64,000 nt of DNA from Algoriphagus vanfongensis DSM 17529 (GCF_000429465.1 NZ_AUBX01000017.1:124001-188000), one strand, 5' to 3'; positions 21,342 to 29,542 are shown, counted from the stretch's first letter. Notes: generated from the sequence alone by a model not told the origin. Program-made: numbers and translations.

Positions 21342-21389
21342 TCGTACTTTCGTACGGTACGAGGGGTACGAGCTGTACGATTCGTACGA
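21342..21389. repeat. Cluster of TCGTAC/GTACGA repeats
   Basis: Six copies of TCGTAC or its complement GTACGA start at 21342, 21350, 21357, 21366, 21375 and 21382, spaced 7-9 bp apart; the last forms the palindrome TCGTACGA. Read on the - strand it is a degenerate 9-bp repeat. The stretch 21390-21650 beyond it is AT-rich and has no gene. Confidence 0.75.
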
Positions 21390-21701
21390 ATTCATTCATT
21401 AAGGCTTTTTAAGCTTGCTGGAAGGCTTTACGGAGAGGGAAAGGTAGTTCTTTGTGGCCGTGTCTTTTAAGTCTTGAAAAACGGACTTAAAATGGGTGGG
21501 ATTTGAGAATGGGATTAAAATATCCAATAAAAAAAGTAAATTCCAATGCTTTTAATGTTTGAAGCAACTAAAACTTTTCTGTTTCTTTAGAAAAGTACGG
21601 AATGTTTTAAGGACCTTTCAAAAACATTTGCAAATAAATAATATCAAATTTACTAGTTGCAGCATGATTCAAATTTTATATGTTGGTCATTTAGTATATT
21701 T

Positions 21702-22349
21702 ATGACTATGCTATTAGGGTTTGTTAAATTTGGTGCGGAGGGTAATATAAATGATTCATATGAAAAGGAATACCTCTATTTTAGTCCTCTCAGGTCATTT
21801 AGATCATGTAAAAAAGATCAATTCGGTCGGTATGATCCAAGGGAGGGCAATCATAGAATAAAGCAAGGGAAAAAATTTACTGTAATTATCGACGGGGTTG
21901 AAGTACCATTTCACGAGATTTTCGACAACTTTCATGTTCAATATCAAGAATATCAAGATCCAATTCCATTCAATATTTGTTCATTATACAATTTGGATTC
22001 CGATAAATTAGGCGTATCGTTTGATGTAGATGAAAGAATGTTTTGTGAAAGTCCTAAAGCGCTTATAATTTATAATTGTCATAAATTTTTTCAGACTTTA
22101 GATAAGTCTTTAGAAGAAATGGAAGTTGCTTTTAGTAGAAGAAGCGTGGAATACTATGAACATAACCATTTTGATGGTGATTTAACATTGTTTCATAAAG
22201 ATGCTTTTTTTAAATATCAGAAAGAATACAGAATATTACTTTCAACCTCAGGTGCCGAATCTCTAAAGGTCCCTTTGCCGGGGTTGAAGGATATTTCTAT
22301 TGTGGTGGATTCGGTTCAGATACCTCGTCTAAAATTCCGACAGGAATAA
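21702..22349 (+). CDS. Hypothetical protein resembling the DUF2971 group
   Basis: About 215 residues from the ATG at 21702 (an ATG at 21657 adds 15 unlikely residues). The start LLGFVKFGAEGNINDSYEKEYLYFSPLRSFR and the later FFKYQKEYRILLST fit the pattern of DUF2971-like proteins, where an N-terminal 'yky...l..g.iyfs....f.D' and a C-terminal 'w..E.E.R' motif recur. Function unknown; such proteins are common in accessory regions. AT-rich coding suggests transfer. It is the first gene inside the element. Confidence 0.5.
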   Translation: MTMLLGFVKFGAEGNINDSYEKEYLYFSPLRSFRSCKKDQFGRYDPREGNHRIKQGKKFTVIIDGVEVPFHEIFDNFHVQYQEYQDPIPFNICSLYNLDSDKLGVSFDVDERMFCESPKALIIYNCHKFFQTLDKSLEEMEVAFSRRSVEYYEHNHFDGDLTLFHKDAFFKYQKEYRILLSTSGAESLKVPLPGLKDISIVVDSVQIPRLKFRQE

Positions 22350-22401
22350 AAAAAAACTTTTTCATAGGTTTAGAAAATTGATCAAGTTTATCAAATCCCA
22401 T

Positions 22402-22659
22402 TTAGCTGGTAGCCACGGCCTTCAAAATCATATCCCGAATAGATAATTTCGTTTCTCTGTTGATTTCATATTTGAGTTTGTCAAACATGGGAGTAAGGAT
22501 TCGGAGCGAGTAGATCTTTATAACTTCAGTGTCGAACTCTTTGTTTGGTGCTTTTTCTTAATGCTGTGATTCAGGTTCTGTGTTGATCAGCATGCCTAGG
22601 CCTCTTTACTTATTGCCTAGGTTCTTATTGCCCTTGCTTGGGTCGTTTAGCTTATCCAT
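22402..22659 (-). pseudogene. Decayed copy A of the parA-partner gene
   Basis: Read on the - strand, it aligns end-to-end with the intact 89-residue gene at 25841-26110 (shared DPSKGNKNLG, EPESQ, KEFDTE, MFDKLKYEI, MILKAVA). It has two in-frame stop codons, one after GNK and one after PESQH. It is followed directly by a fragment of parA, and so represents an older, inactive partition locus. Confidence 0.85.
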
Positions 22660-22705
22660 GATGGTTTTGGTGAGAATCCTTTGGGTATTGATTTAAGTGA
22701 TAAAA
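22660..22705 (-). pseudogene. Internal parA fragment fused to copy A
   Basis: About 46 bp matching parA positions 26295-26340 (ATGGTTTTGGTGAG-type match with scattered changes). The junction with copy A falls at a TTAGCTT heptamer that also occurs at 26095-26101 and 26282-26288 in the intact locus. This suggests a deletion of roughly 190 bp between short direct repeats. Confidence 0.75.
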
Positions 22706-22756
22706 AACCCTTTTGGATTAGAGTAGGGTGGATTTATGAAATGCCGTTGACTAGGT

Positions 22757-22824
22757 GTAGTCCTCGATATGTCGGGAGTAACTACATCTTACTATCAATA
22801 CAATCCTCGAATAGTCGGGATGTA
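22757..22824. repeat. Two REP-like palindromes before the RAYT remnant
   Basis: Two imperfect palindromes, 22757-22785 and 22799-22824, share the core CCTCGA-ATAnn-TCGGGA. They lie just upstream of the Y1-type transposase remnant, as REP palindromes do next to RAYT genes. Confidence 0.6.
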
Positions 22825-22852
22825 TTTTGCTACTTGTCGAAAACATCCTTTT

Positions 22853-23399
22853 ATGGTAGAGCCCTACCAGGTAAGTGATCAAGAAATGCTTTATTTTCTT
22901 ACTTTTCAGGTAGTAGGGTGGGCAGATGTATTCAACAGGAAAGTTTACTGGGACTTTGTTTTGGAAAACCTTACTTATTGCCGGAGTGAGAAAGGGTTGT
23001 ATTTATATGGCTATGTAATCATATGCAATCATATTCATTTGGTAGGACAGCAAATAGCTGGCAAGTTGTCGGACTGGATCCGGGATTTCAAGAAGTTCAC
23101 AAGTAAGAAGTTGTTGAAAATGATCCCTGAGAATCCACAGAAAGCAGGCGAGAATGGATGAAGATGATTTTTTGAGTACCATGCTGAGTTTAATAGGCAA
23201 TCAGAAGATTTACAATTTAGGACCTATGACAATCATGCGATAGAATTGTATCGGTCAGAAATAATTGAGAGTAGTATGACCTACATTCAAGAGAATGCAG
23301 TTAGGGCAGGAATTGTCTAAAACGAGGAAGAATATTTATACTCGAGTGCTAGGAATTATTCTGGTTTGAAGGGTGGGTTTGATAGAAATAGATTATTGG
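22853..23399 (+). pseudogene. REP-associated tyrosine transposase (RAYT/IS200-like), broken
   Basis: The first part reads YFLTFQVVGWADVFNRK...LYLYGYVIICNHIHLVG...DFKKFTSKK, carrying the HxH of Y1 HUH transposases, and stops at 23161. A second frame continues the family: YDNHAIELYRSEIIES...YIQENAVRAGIV, then a TAA, then NEEEYLYSSARNYSGLKG. So there is at least one frameshift and one internal stop. The start is uncertain; ATG 22853 is chosen because upstream sequence forms the palindromes. Confidence 0.85.
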
Positions 23400-23442
23400 T
23401 AGTTAAGGTTTCTAAGTCAATTGCAAATTGGTTATGATATTA

Positions 23443-23465
23443 GGGTGAAGTTGCAAACTTCACCC
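23443..23465. repeat. Hairpin after the RAYT remnant
   Basis: GGGTGAAGTT-GCA-AACTTCACCC, a perfect 10-bp stem with a 3-nt loop, lies about 40 bp after the transposase remnant. It could be an element end or a terminator. The rest of 23466-23700 holds only one doubtful small ORF. Confidence 0.7.
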
Positions 23466-23557
23466 AGTCACCACGGTGTTTTGACTACACCCAGAGGGGT
23501 TTAAGTAAAAATCACTAATTATTCACAGCGACAAAATAGTCTTTCAAAACACAAAAA

Positions 23558-23728
23558 ATGAAGGGCACGTCTCATTATGTCATTAAAAATCCAAAATTAT
23601 ACAGGCGGTCAAAAAAATATCAGCAGGTAAAATATTCCATAAATCCACTTACTGATTTTAGAATAAAAAGATGGTCCGAAGACTTGAATAATTCCAAAAC
23701 GTCAATTTTGACATGGATTGGTTTTTAA
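23558..23728 (+). CDS. Possible 56-residue basic protein
   Basis: An ATG at 23558 opens a short basic reading frame (starts MKGTSHYVIKNPKLYRRSKK, ends ILTWIGF) closed by TAA. It overlaps the putative promoter of the next gene, has no family I recognise, and may be chance. Confidence 0.2.
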   Translation: MKGTSHYVIKNPKLYRRSKKYQQVKYSINPLTDFRIKRWSEDLNNSKTSILTWIGF

Positions 23729-23738
23729 GTTAGCTTTA
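23707..23738 (+). promoter_or_regulatory. Bacteroidota-type promoter
   Basis: TTTG (23707-23710, within TTTTGACA) and TAGCTTTA (23731-23738) with 20 bp between them, 32 bp before the ATG at 23771. One mismatch from TAnnTTTG. Confidence 0.45.
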
Positions 23739-23770
23739 TTCCTATACCAACGAAATTTAAAAAATGAAAA

Positions 23771-24181
23771 ATGGATGACATTTTAGATTCAGAATTGAAG
23801 TATATGGGAATCTTACTAGATAAGCTCAAAGACTCAAAATCACATGCTATCGTTCATTTGGATGCTTGGATATCCAAAAAACATGGCCAGATACTTCCCT
23901 ATCCAGAAAAGCATATTCACCTGTATTATTTTATGGAAGAGATGGGATTGATTCGTTTGAGACATCAAAATAGAAATGAAATCAATGCAACCATCACCAT
24001 GCACGGAATGTCTTTTGCCACAATCGAAGATGCAGTAAAGTATCACTCTATAGAAAATGAGAAAAAGAAAAAGTTTTTCGATCTGGAAATCAAAAGAGCT
24101 GAGTTGGATATAAGATCTGCAAAGTGGGGGTGGTTGATAGCCGGATTAGCAGGTGCATTTTTGAAGGATGGCTTAACCTGA
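23771..24181 (+). CDS. Hypothetical protein with C-terminal membrane segment
   Basis: 136 residues. The N-terminal ~95 residues are soluble and helical, with winged-helix-like spacing (YYFMEEMGLIRLRHQNRNEINATITMHGMSFA). A charged coiled segment (ENEKKKKFFDLEIKRAELDIRSA) leads to a short hydrophobic tail WGWLIAGLAGAF. This may be a membrane-tethered sensor or regulator. No family is recognised. It has its own promoter-like site and is cargo of the element. Confidence 0.5.
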   Translation: MDDILDSELKYMGILLDKLKDSKSHAIVHLDAWISKKHGQILPYPEKHIHLYYFMEEMGLIRLRHQNRNEINATITMHGMSFATIEDAVKYHSIENEKKKKFFDLEIKRAELDIRSAKWGWLIAGLAGAFLKDGLT

Positions 24182-24264
24182 CTTTGGGAATTTTTAAAAT
24201 AAAATCCCTCCTGGGTAGCATCCCGCAAAGTGTGTAAGTGATAGGAAAAGTTATTCTGGGATTT

Positions 24265-24286
24265 TCTGGCCCCTTCTAAGGCCAGA
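24265..24286. terminator. Hairpin between convergent cargo genes
   Basis: TCTGGCC / GGCCAGA stem with an 8-nt loop, between the end of the + strand gene and decayed copy B. Confidence 0.4.
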
Positions 24287-24296
24287 GAAAATTGCG

Positions 24297-24433
24297 GAAG
24301 ATTTTTACATCTTCGGTGCCGAACTCCTTACTGGATGCTTTTTCTTTTTGTTGTGATTCAGGTTCTGAGGTGATCAGCATCCCAGGGGGTCTTTTTGAAG
24401 TTCCTAGATTCTTATTTCCCTTGCTTGGGTCAA
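24297..24433 (-). pseudogene. Decayed copy B of the parA-partner gene (truncated both ends)
   Basis: On the - strand it encodes DPSKGNKNLGTSKR..GMLITSEPESQQKEKASSKEFGTEDVKI, nearly identical to residues 6-49 of the intact partner at 25841-26110. It lacks the start region and the whole C-terminal half. Its upstream edge fuses into the stop codon of the beta-propeller gene. Confidence 0.85.
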
Positions 24434-25548
24434 TTCTCCACCAGTTCCCATATCTCAAATAGATAATAATCGAGCTCTTCCTCTTCATTTACCACTTTTA
24501 CCAAAACTCTGTTATTAGGTAACGTCAATTGAATCAATCCTGAAGGAATGGTAAGCTCACCAGATAGCTGAATTCCGTTTTTAAAAAGTATTACTCTTTG
24601 AAACTCCGGGTCGTTCATCCAAAAAGATTTTTCTTCACTTTTCCTCAATTCGTTCGCCGCTTCAGAGATCTCCTTTATATAGATAAGTCCCAATAAATCG
24701 GAGTCAAACTTTAATAGTTCTCGGTTCCGAGAAAAAAGCGGTGGTTTATTCGTAGGTCCCAAATTTGACTCACTTAGCGGTATATCATCCAAAGCTTTAA
24801 AAAACTCATGTTTGACTGGGATTCTTTTAATTACATTCCAGTTGATGGCATTATAAACAGTGATTTCATTATCAATTGAAGTTGTAAAATACAAATTGCT
24901 ATTCCGTGAATCAATGGTGAAAATTGGGTTAATATTCACTGGAAATACCTCATCTTCTATTCCCTGAAAAACTTTTCTGCTTGACAATGGAATTATTGTT
25001 TTTATTATTTGACTACCAGCATCATAGTATTCAATCATATCCATCTTTTTAGGGATATCATTAACACCCCTATTATTAAGGTTAGTCCCGTTTACAATAA
25101 ATGAAATTTGCTCCCCTCTCGTCAATGGAACAAACTTAGACCTTGGTCCAGAATAAATAACAGTTGATGACTTCGGCTCAAATTTTACTTTGCTTATCAT
25201 TTTGAACTCAGTATCATATTTCACAAGCTCTAGTGAAGTCTGAACAAACACGTCTCCTTCAGGAGAAAACCCCATTGCTAAAGCGGATGACTGATAATCT
25301 TCAGGCCCCTCTCCCTCCCTTTTGTGACTATTTAATATTTTACCATTTGAATCAAAAATAGCCAGCTCTATGCCTTCTGACCGTTTATCAATGAATCCAA
25401 CAAAATGATTAAGTTTCGGATTGTAATCCCTTATACCTACTCCAGCTAAACTCTCTACACGGAATTCTTTTACTTTTTTGAAGGTATATTCCTGCGCCGA
25501 AAGCGAGAATGTTAAAAAAATAGCGCTAAGCGAAAGTGCAATTTTCAT
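24430..25548 (-). CDS. Exported 6-bladed beta-propeller protein
   Basis: 372 residues from the ATG at 25548, which opens a Sec signal peptide (MKIALSLSAIFLTFSLSAQ). The body resembles the '6-bladed beta-propeller' (BF3631/DUF4934-like) proteins of Bacteroidota, with repeats such as 'IxDSNGKILNSHKREGEGPEDY' and 'SPEGDVFVQTSLELVKYD'. It is probably periplasmic or surface-exposed, perhaps binding a peptide or ligand. Its stop codon is formed at the junction with decayed copy B, so the last few residues may have been altered by insertion. Confidence 0.75.
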   Translation of the reverse strand: MKIALSLSAIFLTFSLSAQEYTFKKVKEFRVESLAGVGIRDYNPKLNHFVGFIDKRSEGIELAIFDSNGKILNSHKREGEGPEDYQSSALAMGFSPEGDVFVQTSLELVKYDTEFKMISKVKFEPKSSTVIYSGPRSKFVPLTRGEQISFIVNGTNLNNRGVNDIPKKMDMIEYYDAGSQIIKTIIPLSSRKVFQGIEDEVFPVNINPIFTIDSRNSNLYFTTSIDNEITVYNAINWNVIKRIPVKHEFFKALDDIPLSESNLGPTNKPPLFSRNRELLKFDSDLLGLIYIKEISEAANELRKSEEKSFWMNDPEFQRVILFKNGIQLSGELTIPSGLIQLTLPNNRVLVKVVNEEEELDYYLFEIWELVEN

Positions 25549-25840
25549 TAGATTGTTTTTTTTGGGTTTAGTGATTGAAAACAAGTTAATAAAATAGTTT
25601 AAAAAGTTGACTTATATTTAATTTCATCTGTTTTCTAATAGACTCGAATTCTTTTTTGGATAATCTTCGTGATTAGTATATTTATTTCATTTATGGAAAA
25701 AGAATGGATTAAGGTTTTTTGGCAGTTAAATTTGGTCATATTTTATTAGCCGTTAGTCTTATGTTACTTGCTTATATTAAAATGGCTGAAATTAACGCTC
25801 GCTATTCACAAAGTTCGAAAAACGAGCAGTTAGATCGTGG

Positions 25841-26110
25841 CTAGATCCCATAATGCTCCGCAACTGCCTTTAAAATCATATCTCGCATTGATAATTTTGT
25901 TTCTCTGCCAATCTCATATTTTAGTTTGTCAAACATGGGGGTTGGGATTCGGAGAGAGTAGATTTTCACATCTTCAGTATCAAACTCTTTGCTGGAAGTT
26001 TTTTCTTTTTGTTGTGATTCAGGTTCTGAGTTGATCAGCATCCCAAGGCCTCTTTTTGGAGTTCCAAGGTTCTTATTTCCCTTGCTTGGATCGTTTAGCT
26101 TCTTAGCCAT
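25841..26110 (-). CDS. Small parA partner protein (putative ribbon-helix-helix DNA binder)
   Basis: 89 residues, 7 bp downstream of parA. The N-terminal half is charged and disordered (NDPSKGNKNLG, EPESQQKEKTSSKE). The C-terminal half, VKIYSLRIPTPMFDKLKYEIGRETKLSMRDMILKAVAEHY, reads as a strand followed by two helices, typical of ribbon-helix-helix centromere-binding partners. It probably binds DNA and works with ParA in partition or stabilisation of the element. Two broken copies lie at 22402-22659 and 24297-24433. Confidence 0.7.
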   Translation of the reverse strand: MAKKLNDPSKGNKNLGTPKRGLGMLINSEPESQQKEKTSSKEFDTEDVKIYSLRIPTPMFDKLKYEIGRETKLSMRDMILKAVAEHYGI

Positions 26111-26117
26111 TTTGATT

Positions 26118-26864
26118 TCAGTTTAGTTTGGTGATAATTTCCTCGACTAGCATTTCGTAATCTTTGGCTCCGTTGGATTCCGGAGCATAATCGAAGATGC
26201 TTTGCCCTTGCAGCTGAGCTTCAGCCAAAGCCACATTGATTCGGATTTTGCTTTTGAATACTTTATCCTGGAGATCTTCTGTTAGCTTGTCGACAATGGT
26301 TTTGGTGAGGATTCTTTGTGTATTGATTTGGGTGATAAAGACACCACCAATGTCCAGTTTTTCGTTGAGGTTTTCTTTCACTTCCTGGACGATTCCCAAT
26401 AGCCGGTCTACTCCTTTGTATGCGAAATATTCTCCTTGGAGCGGGAGAAGAATGGTGTCGGAAGCTACCATTGCATTCACTGTCAAGAGTCCTACCGAAG
26501 GGGGGCAATCAATTAAGATGTAATCGTAGTTTTGCTTGAGTGGTTTAAGCAGTTTGTTGAGAATTTGCTCTCTTCCTATTTTGGATACAATTTCCATTTC
26601 TGCTCCTAAAAGATCAATGGAAGAAGGAACCAAGTCCAGGTTGTCAGAAATGTTCAGGACCGGTAATTTTTTATTTTCCCGGATAGAGTCATAGACCGAT
26701 TCTTCAGGATCTGCAACTCCCAATCCCTCTGTAAGATTTGCTTGAGAGTCGATATCCAGCAAGAGGACTTTCAGTCCTTTTTTTGCCAGACCAGCTCCGA
26801 TATTGATGGAGGAAGTAGTTTTACCTGTTCCCCCTTTGTGGTTCATGATGGATATAGTTTTCAT
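26118..26864 (-). CDS. ParA-family partition ATPase (Soj type)
   Basis: 248 residues from the ATG at 26864 (an ATG at 26891 would add 9 residues). It has the deviant Walker A KGGTGKTTSS, switch I-like DIDSQANLTEGLG, Walker B YDILIDCPPSVGLL, and C-terminal KSKIRINVALAEAQLQGQSIFDYAPES. It drives partition of the excised or plasmid form, or serves in element maintenance. It forms a two-gene operon with the small partner and lies downstream of the XRE regulator on the same strand. Confidence 0.9.
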   Translation of the reverse strand: MKTISIMNHKGGTGKTTSSINIGAGLAKKGLKVLLLDIDSQANLTEGLGVADPEESVYDSIRENKKLPVLNISDNLDLVPSSIDLLGAEMEIVSKIGREQILNKLLKPLKQNYDYILIDCPPSVGLLTVNAMVASDTILLPLQGEYFAYKGVDRLLGIVQEVKENLNEKLDIGGVFITQINTQRILTKTIVDKLTEDLQDKVFKSKIRINVALAEAQLQGQSIFDYAPESNGAKDYEMLVEEIITKLN

Positions 26865-26931
26865 TGGCTTGGAGTTTAATCCAAGATACAAAAAAGTATT
26901 TAGGCAAAGATGTTTTTATATAAAAATGTAA

Positions 26932-27321
26932 TTATTTTTTATTCAGTTCTGCCTTGAGTTTTTCGATGATTTGGTTCATGGAATCGGCTTGTTCACGATA
27001 CTGGCTATTCTCGGATGCTAGTTGATTGACTTCCTTTTGAAGCTTTTCAATTTCTGATCGAAGGCTCAATATTAGTTGTTGTTCTTTTACATCCTGGCTT
27101 TCACCTATCGGCAAGAACATTTCCCCATCACCAGATTCCAGCCAACTTATATTGACATAATGTTCTCTTTTGAGGAGAATCTTAATTTTTCCAGAGACAT
27201 TGTTCTTGCCCCTTTCAATATCTGAATAGCCAGCTTGAGTCAACCCAATAGAGGAAGCAAAGTCCACCTGGGTTCTTTTTAAAAATTTTCTAACAATTTT
27301 TAACCGCTGATTTTCAGTCAT
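26932..27321 (-). CDS. XRE-family regulator with coiled-coil tail
   Basis: 129 residues. Residues 5-60 form a helix-turn-helix (LKRTQVDFASSIGLTQAGYSDIERGKNNVSG). The C-terminal half is a coiled coil (EIEKLQKEVNQLASENSQYREQADSMNQIIEKLKAEL), so it likely works as a dimer. It resembles phage-repressor-like regulators of mobile elements. Copies of TATATAGATATA upstream of it and upstream of the mobilisation genes are candidate operators. It precedes parA on the same strand. Confidence 0.8.
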   Translation of the reverse strand: MTENQRLKIVRKFLKRTQVDFASSIGLTQAGYSDIERGKNNVSGKIKILLKREHYVNISWLESGDGEMFLPIGESQDVKEQQLILSLRSEIEKLQKEVNQLASENSQYREQADSMNQIIEKLKAELNKK

Positions 27322-27980
27322 TAATACTATGTGTCAAGATTCAGTTGGTCTAAATGCCGTAGAAAATATCGCAAAACCATATATTTGTATATATAGATAT
27401 ATTCAAACGGAATAGTCCATAGCCCTTTTATAAATCATCCAATTTGGGAGGAAACCTAGGATCGGAATAAGCTCCGATTTATAAGCTCTTAAATCTGCTG
27501 AAATAGAATTTGAAGGAAAGCATTATCGGATGTGGGTGAATGATTTCTGCTCCCTATTTTCCTTTTGCAGCTTTTCAATGAATAATTTAAGACAAATATA
27601 TGTCTATAAATGTATTTTAAAACAGGTTTAATGTGATTTCTATATATCTACATATGTTTATATCTATATATATGGATATAGACTTCGTATTTACTTGTAA
27701 TCCTGCGTTTTTTTGAATGCTTACCTGGGTATTTAGTCAATTTTTGGGGATTTTGGATACGGGCAAAGATTTGCGAGCGTTGAAGGTTTGGATGTATCAT
27801 ATCCCAAAATGAGGGTTGAGGAACCTTTTGCGTGTTCCATGCAAGTTGTGTATTTGTATAACAAATTCTACCGAATTTCTTTTCCAAACACCGACTTGCC
27901 TTTTGTGGGATTCTTGGCAGAATCCTCCCCAAAAGGATTATTCAACCTCGCAACTCGGTTAAATTTTAAAAGACTTATTC
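27322..27980. promoter_or_regulatory. AT-rich intergenic region with repeated TATATAGATATA sites
   Basis: This 659-bp gap contains no convincing gene. It holds the 12-mer TATATAGATATA at 27390-27401 and its exact reverse complement at 27659-27670, plus several near copies (27590-27625 and 27641-27680). The same 12-mer recurs at 29511-29522. The sites probably bind the adjacent XRE regulator, or form an AT-rich origin-like region. Confidence 0.45.
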
Positions 27981-28550
27981 ATGAGAAAATTCATCGAACA
28001 GGATCGAAAAAAAATCATCAACATTTTAGTAGAGTCATTCAAGGGGAATAAATCCGTGGACTTTGTGGTTGGGAAAACCGAAAAAGGAAGGAAAGTTCTC
28101 ATGGAGTACAGTTTGGAAAACTGTTTGGAGAATGGGGAAGTATTTGTTTCTGATTCCGGTAATTCTTGCGCGTTGATTAAATATTCAGATCAAAAGAGTA
28201 AGCCTTTTAAATTATGGGTTTGGGATTTGAAACTGGCTCTTCAAGGAATTGGGATTCCCAAAATTCCCCAAGTTCTCAAACGGGAATCAAGCATCGAAGA
28301 AACTCAGCCCAAAGAACCATTTCTCTATGTTTGGTTTATTGGTGTAGATCCAGAAAGCCAGGGAAAAGGGGAGGGATCCAATCTCATGAAGTCAATTCTA
28401 GACATGGCCAGAGAAAGGAATTTACCTGTCTGTTTGGAGACATCTACTGAACGCAATTTTAAGTGGTATGAGAATTTAGGATTCTCAGTTTATTCCTCTT
28501 CCAGCCAATTTGGCTTCTTGTTTAACTTCTATAGAAAGGATTTGGTATGA
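27981..28550 (+). CDS. GNAT-family N-acetyltransferase
   Basis: 189 residues. The acetyl-CoA signature is FIGVDPESQGKGEGSNLMKSIL (about residues 115-137), ending with CLETSTERNFKWYENLGFSVYSS. The substrate is unknown. It overlaps the LuxR-type gene by 4 bp, forming a two-gene cargo operon. The N-terminal RKFIEQDRKKIINILVESFKGNKSV is typical of acetyltransferases described as acting on small molecules. Confidence 0.85.
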   Translation: MRKFIEQDRKKIINILVESFKGNKSVDFVVGKTEKGRKVLMEYSLENCLENGEVFVSDSGNSCALIKYSDQKSKPFKLWVWDLKLALQGIGIPKIPQVLKRESSIEETQPKEPFLYVWFIGVDPESQGKGEGSNLMKSILDMARERNLPVCLETSTERNFKWYENLGFSVYSSSSQFGFLFNFYRKDLV

Positions 28551-29467
28551 CAGTATTCGGCACAGATATGCACCTTGTGACGTTTATCTTCGTCGTATGC
28601 GAGGTATTATTTTTCGTATCTCAGTTAGTTTTTTACCTACAAAATCCATCTGATAAAAATCGGAAGTATTACCTGATTTTGTTGGGTTTATTGATCATTT
28701 ACAATGTCACTGGAGGATTGTATCCTGATCCTAATTTGCCATTTTCTGAAAAGGTACAATTGAACCTGGCCTATGGTTCAGGCTTTGTAATGGGAGCTTT
28801 TTTTCCATACTATTTTTATCGGGTTTTTGGATTGGATGAATTGAAATGGGATTCCAAAGTAGGCATCTGGATTTTCCTTATCGCTCCTTTTGTTTTGTTC
28901 TTTTTGATAGGACTTCCTTTGCTGGATGATCTTCCTTTCACCATTTGGTATGGTTTGGCAATTCCATTGGCCTATGCCATTTATTTAGATGTGAAAATCT
29001 TTCTATGCATCAGGAGGAAGTTCAAGGGTACACAAAATCCAGTGGAAGCGATTTTGACTTATGCAGCGATGTGTCCCTGGGTATTGCTTCCTGTTTTTAG
29101 CTACATAGATGCCTCTCAACTTTTCGAAGTATTGTGTACCAATATTGGATTTATCATCATCACCTTTTTGTTTATCCGAAATGTCATTTACGAAAACAGA
29201 AAGGCTTTCGAAAAATTGAATGGGTTTGATCAGAAAACCCAAATCGATCAAACTGCTTTTTTCAACCAAAGATGCACGGAACTTGGGTTGACCAAAAGAG
29301 AATGCGAAGTTGCTGAACAAGCAGCACTGGGTTTGACTAGCAAAGAAATCGCAGATATACTTTTTATTTCAGAAAGAACAGTAAATAAACACCTTCAGGC
29401 GATTTACAAGAAGTCTGAAAGCAAAAACAGAGTAGAGTTGATCAACTCATTAAACTCTTATTCATAA
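28547..29467 (+). CDS. Membrane-bound LuxR-type transcriptional regulator
   Basis: 306 residues. About seven hydrophobic helices span residues 8-215. A GerE/LuxR helix-turn-helix follows (LTKRECEVAEQAALGLTSKEIADILFISERTVNKHLQAIYKK, about residues 245-290). It could sense a membrane or extracellular signal and bind DNA from the membrane. It is coupled to the acetyltransferase upstream. Possible targets include the transfer genes that begin 150 bp downstream, but this is speculation. Confidence 0.8.
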   Translation: MTVFGTDMHLVTFIFVVCEVLFFVSQLVFYLQNPSDKNRKYYLILLGLLIIYNVTGGLYPDPNLPFSEKVQLNLAYGSGFVMGAFFPYYFYRVFGLDELKWDSKVGIWIFLIAPFVLFFLIGLPLLDDLPFTIWYGLAIPLAYAIYLDVKIFLCIRRKFKGTQNPVEAILTYAAMCPWVLLPVFSYIDASQLFEVLCTNIGFIIITFLFIRNVIYENRKAFEKLNGFDQKTQIDQTAFFNQRCTELGLTKRECEVAEQAALGLTSKEIADILFISERTVNKHLQAIYKKSESKNRVELINSLNSYS

Positions 29468-29496
29468 TTCAAAAATAAGGGTGTAAACCCATCAAG

Positions 29497-29542
29497 TAGG
29501 CATATATGCGTATATAGATATACAGATACGCATATATGCCTA
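29497..29542. repeat. 17-bp perfect inverted repeat before the mobilisation genes
   Basis: TAGGCATATATGCGTAT (29497-29513) is mirrored by ATACGCATATATGCCTA (29526-29542) with a 12-nt spacer that contains the TATATAGATATA core. It lies 75 bp before the MobA-like ORF. It could be part of oriT or an operator controlling the mob/tra operon. Confidence 0.8.

Noticed and set aside
21210..21395. 61-residue - strand ORF beside the tRNA
   Set aside because: Its Ser-Tyr repeats come from the GTACGA repeat cluster, and its end overlaps the terminator; no family match seen.
22681..22878. 65-residue + strand ORF
   Set aside because: It crosses the parA fragment and both palindromes, so it is a chance frame.
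27648..27932. 94-residue - strand ORF in the AT-rich gap
   Set aside because: Low-complexity AT-rich codons and no recognisable domain; overlaps the repeat sites.
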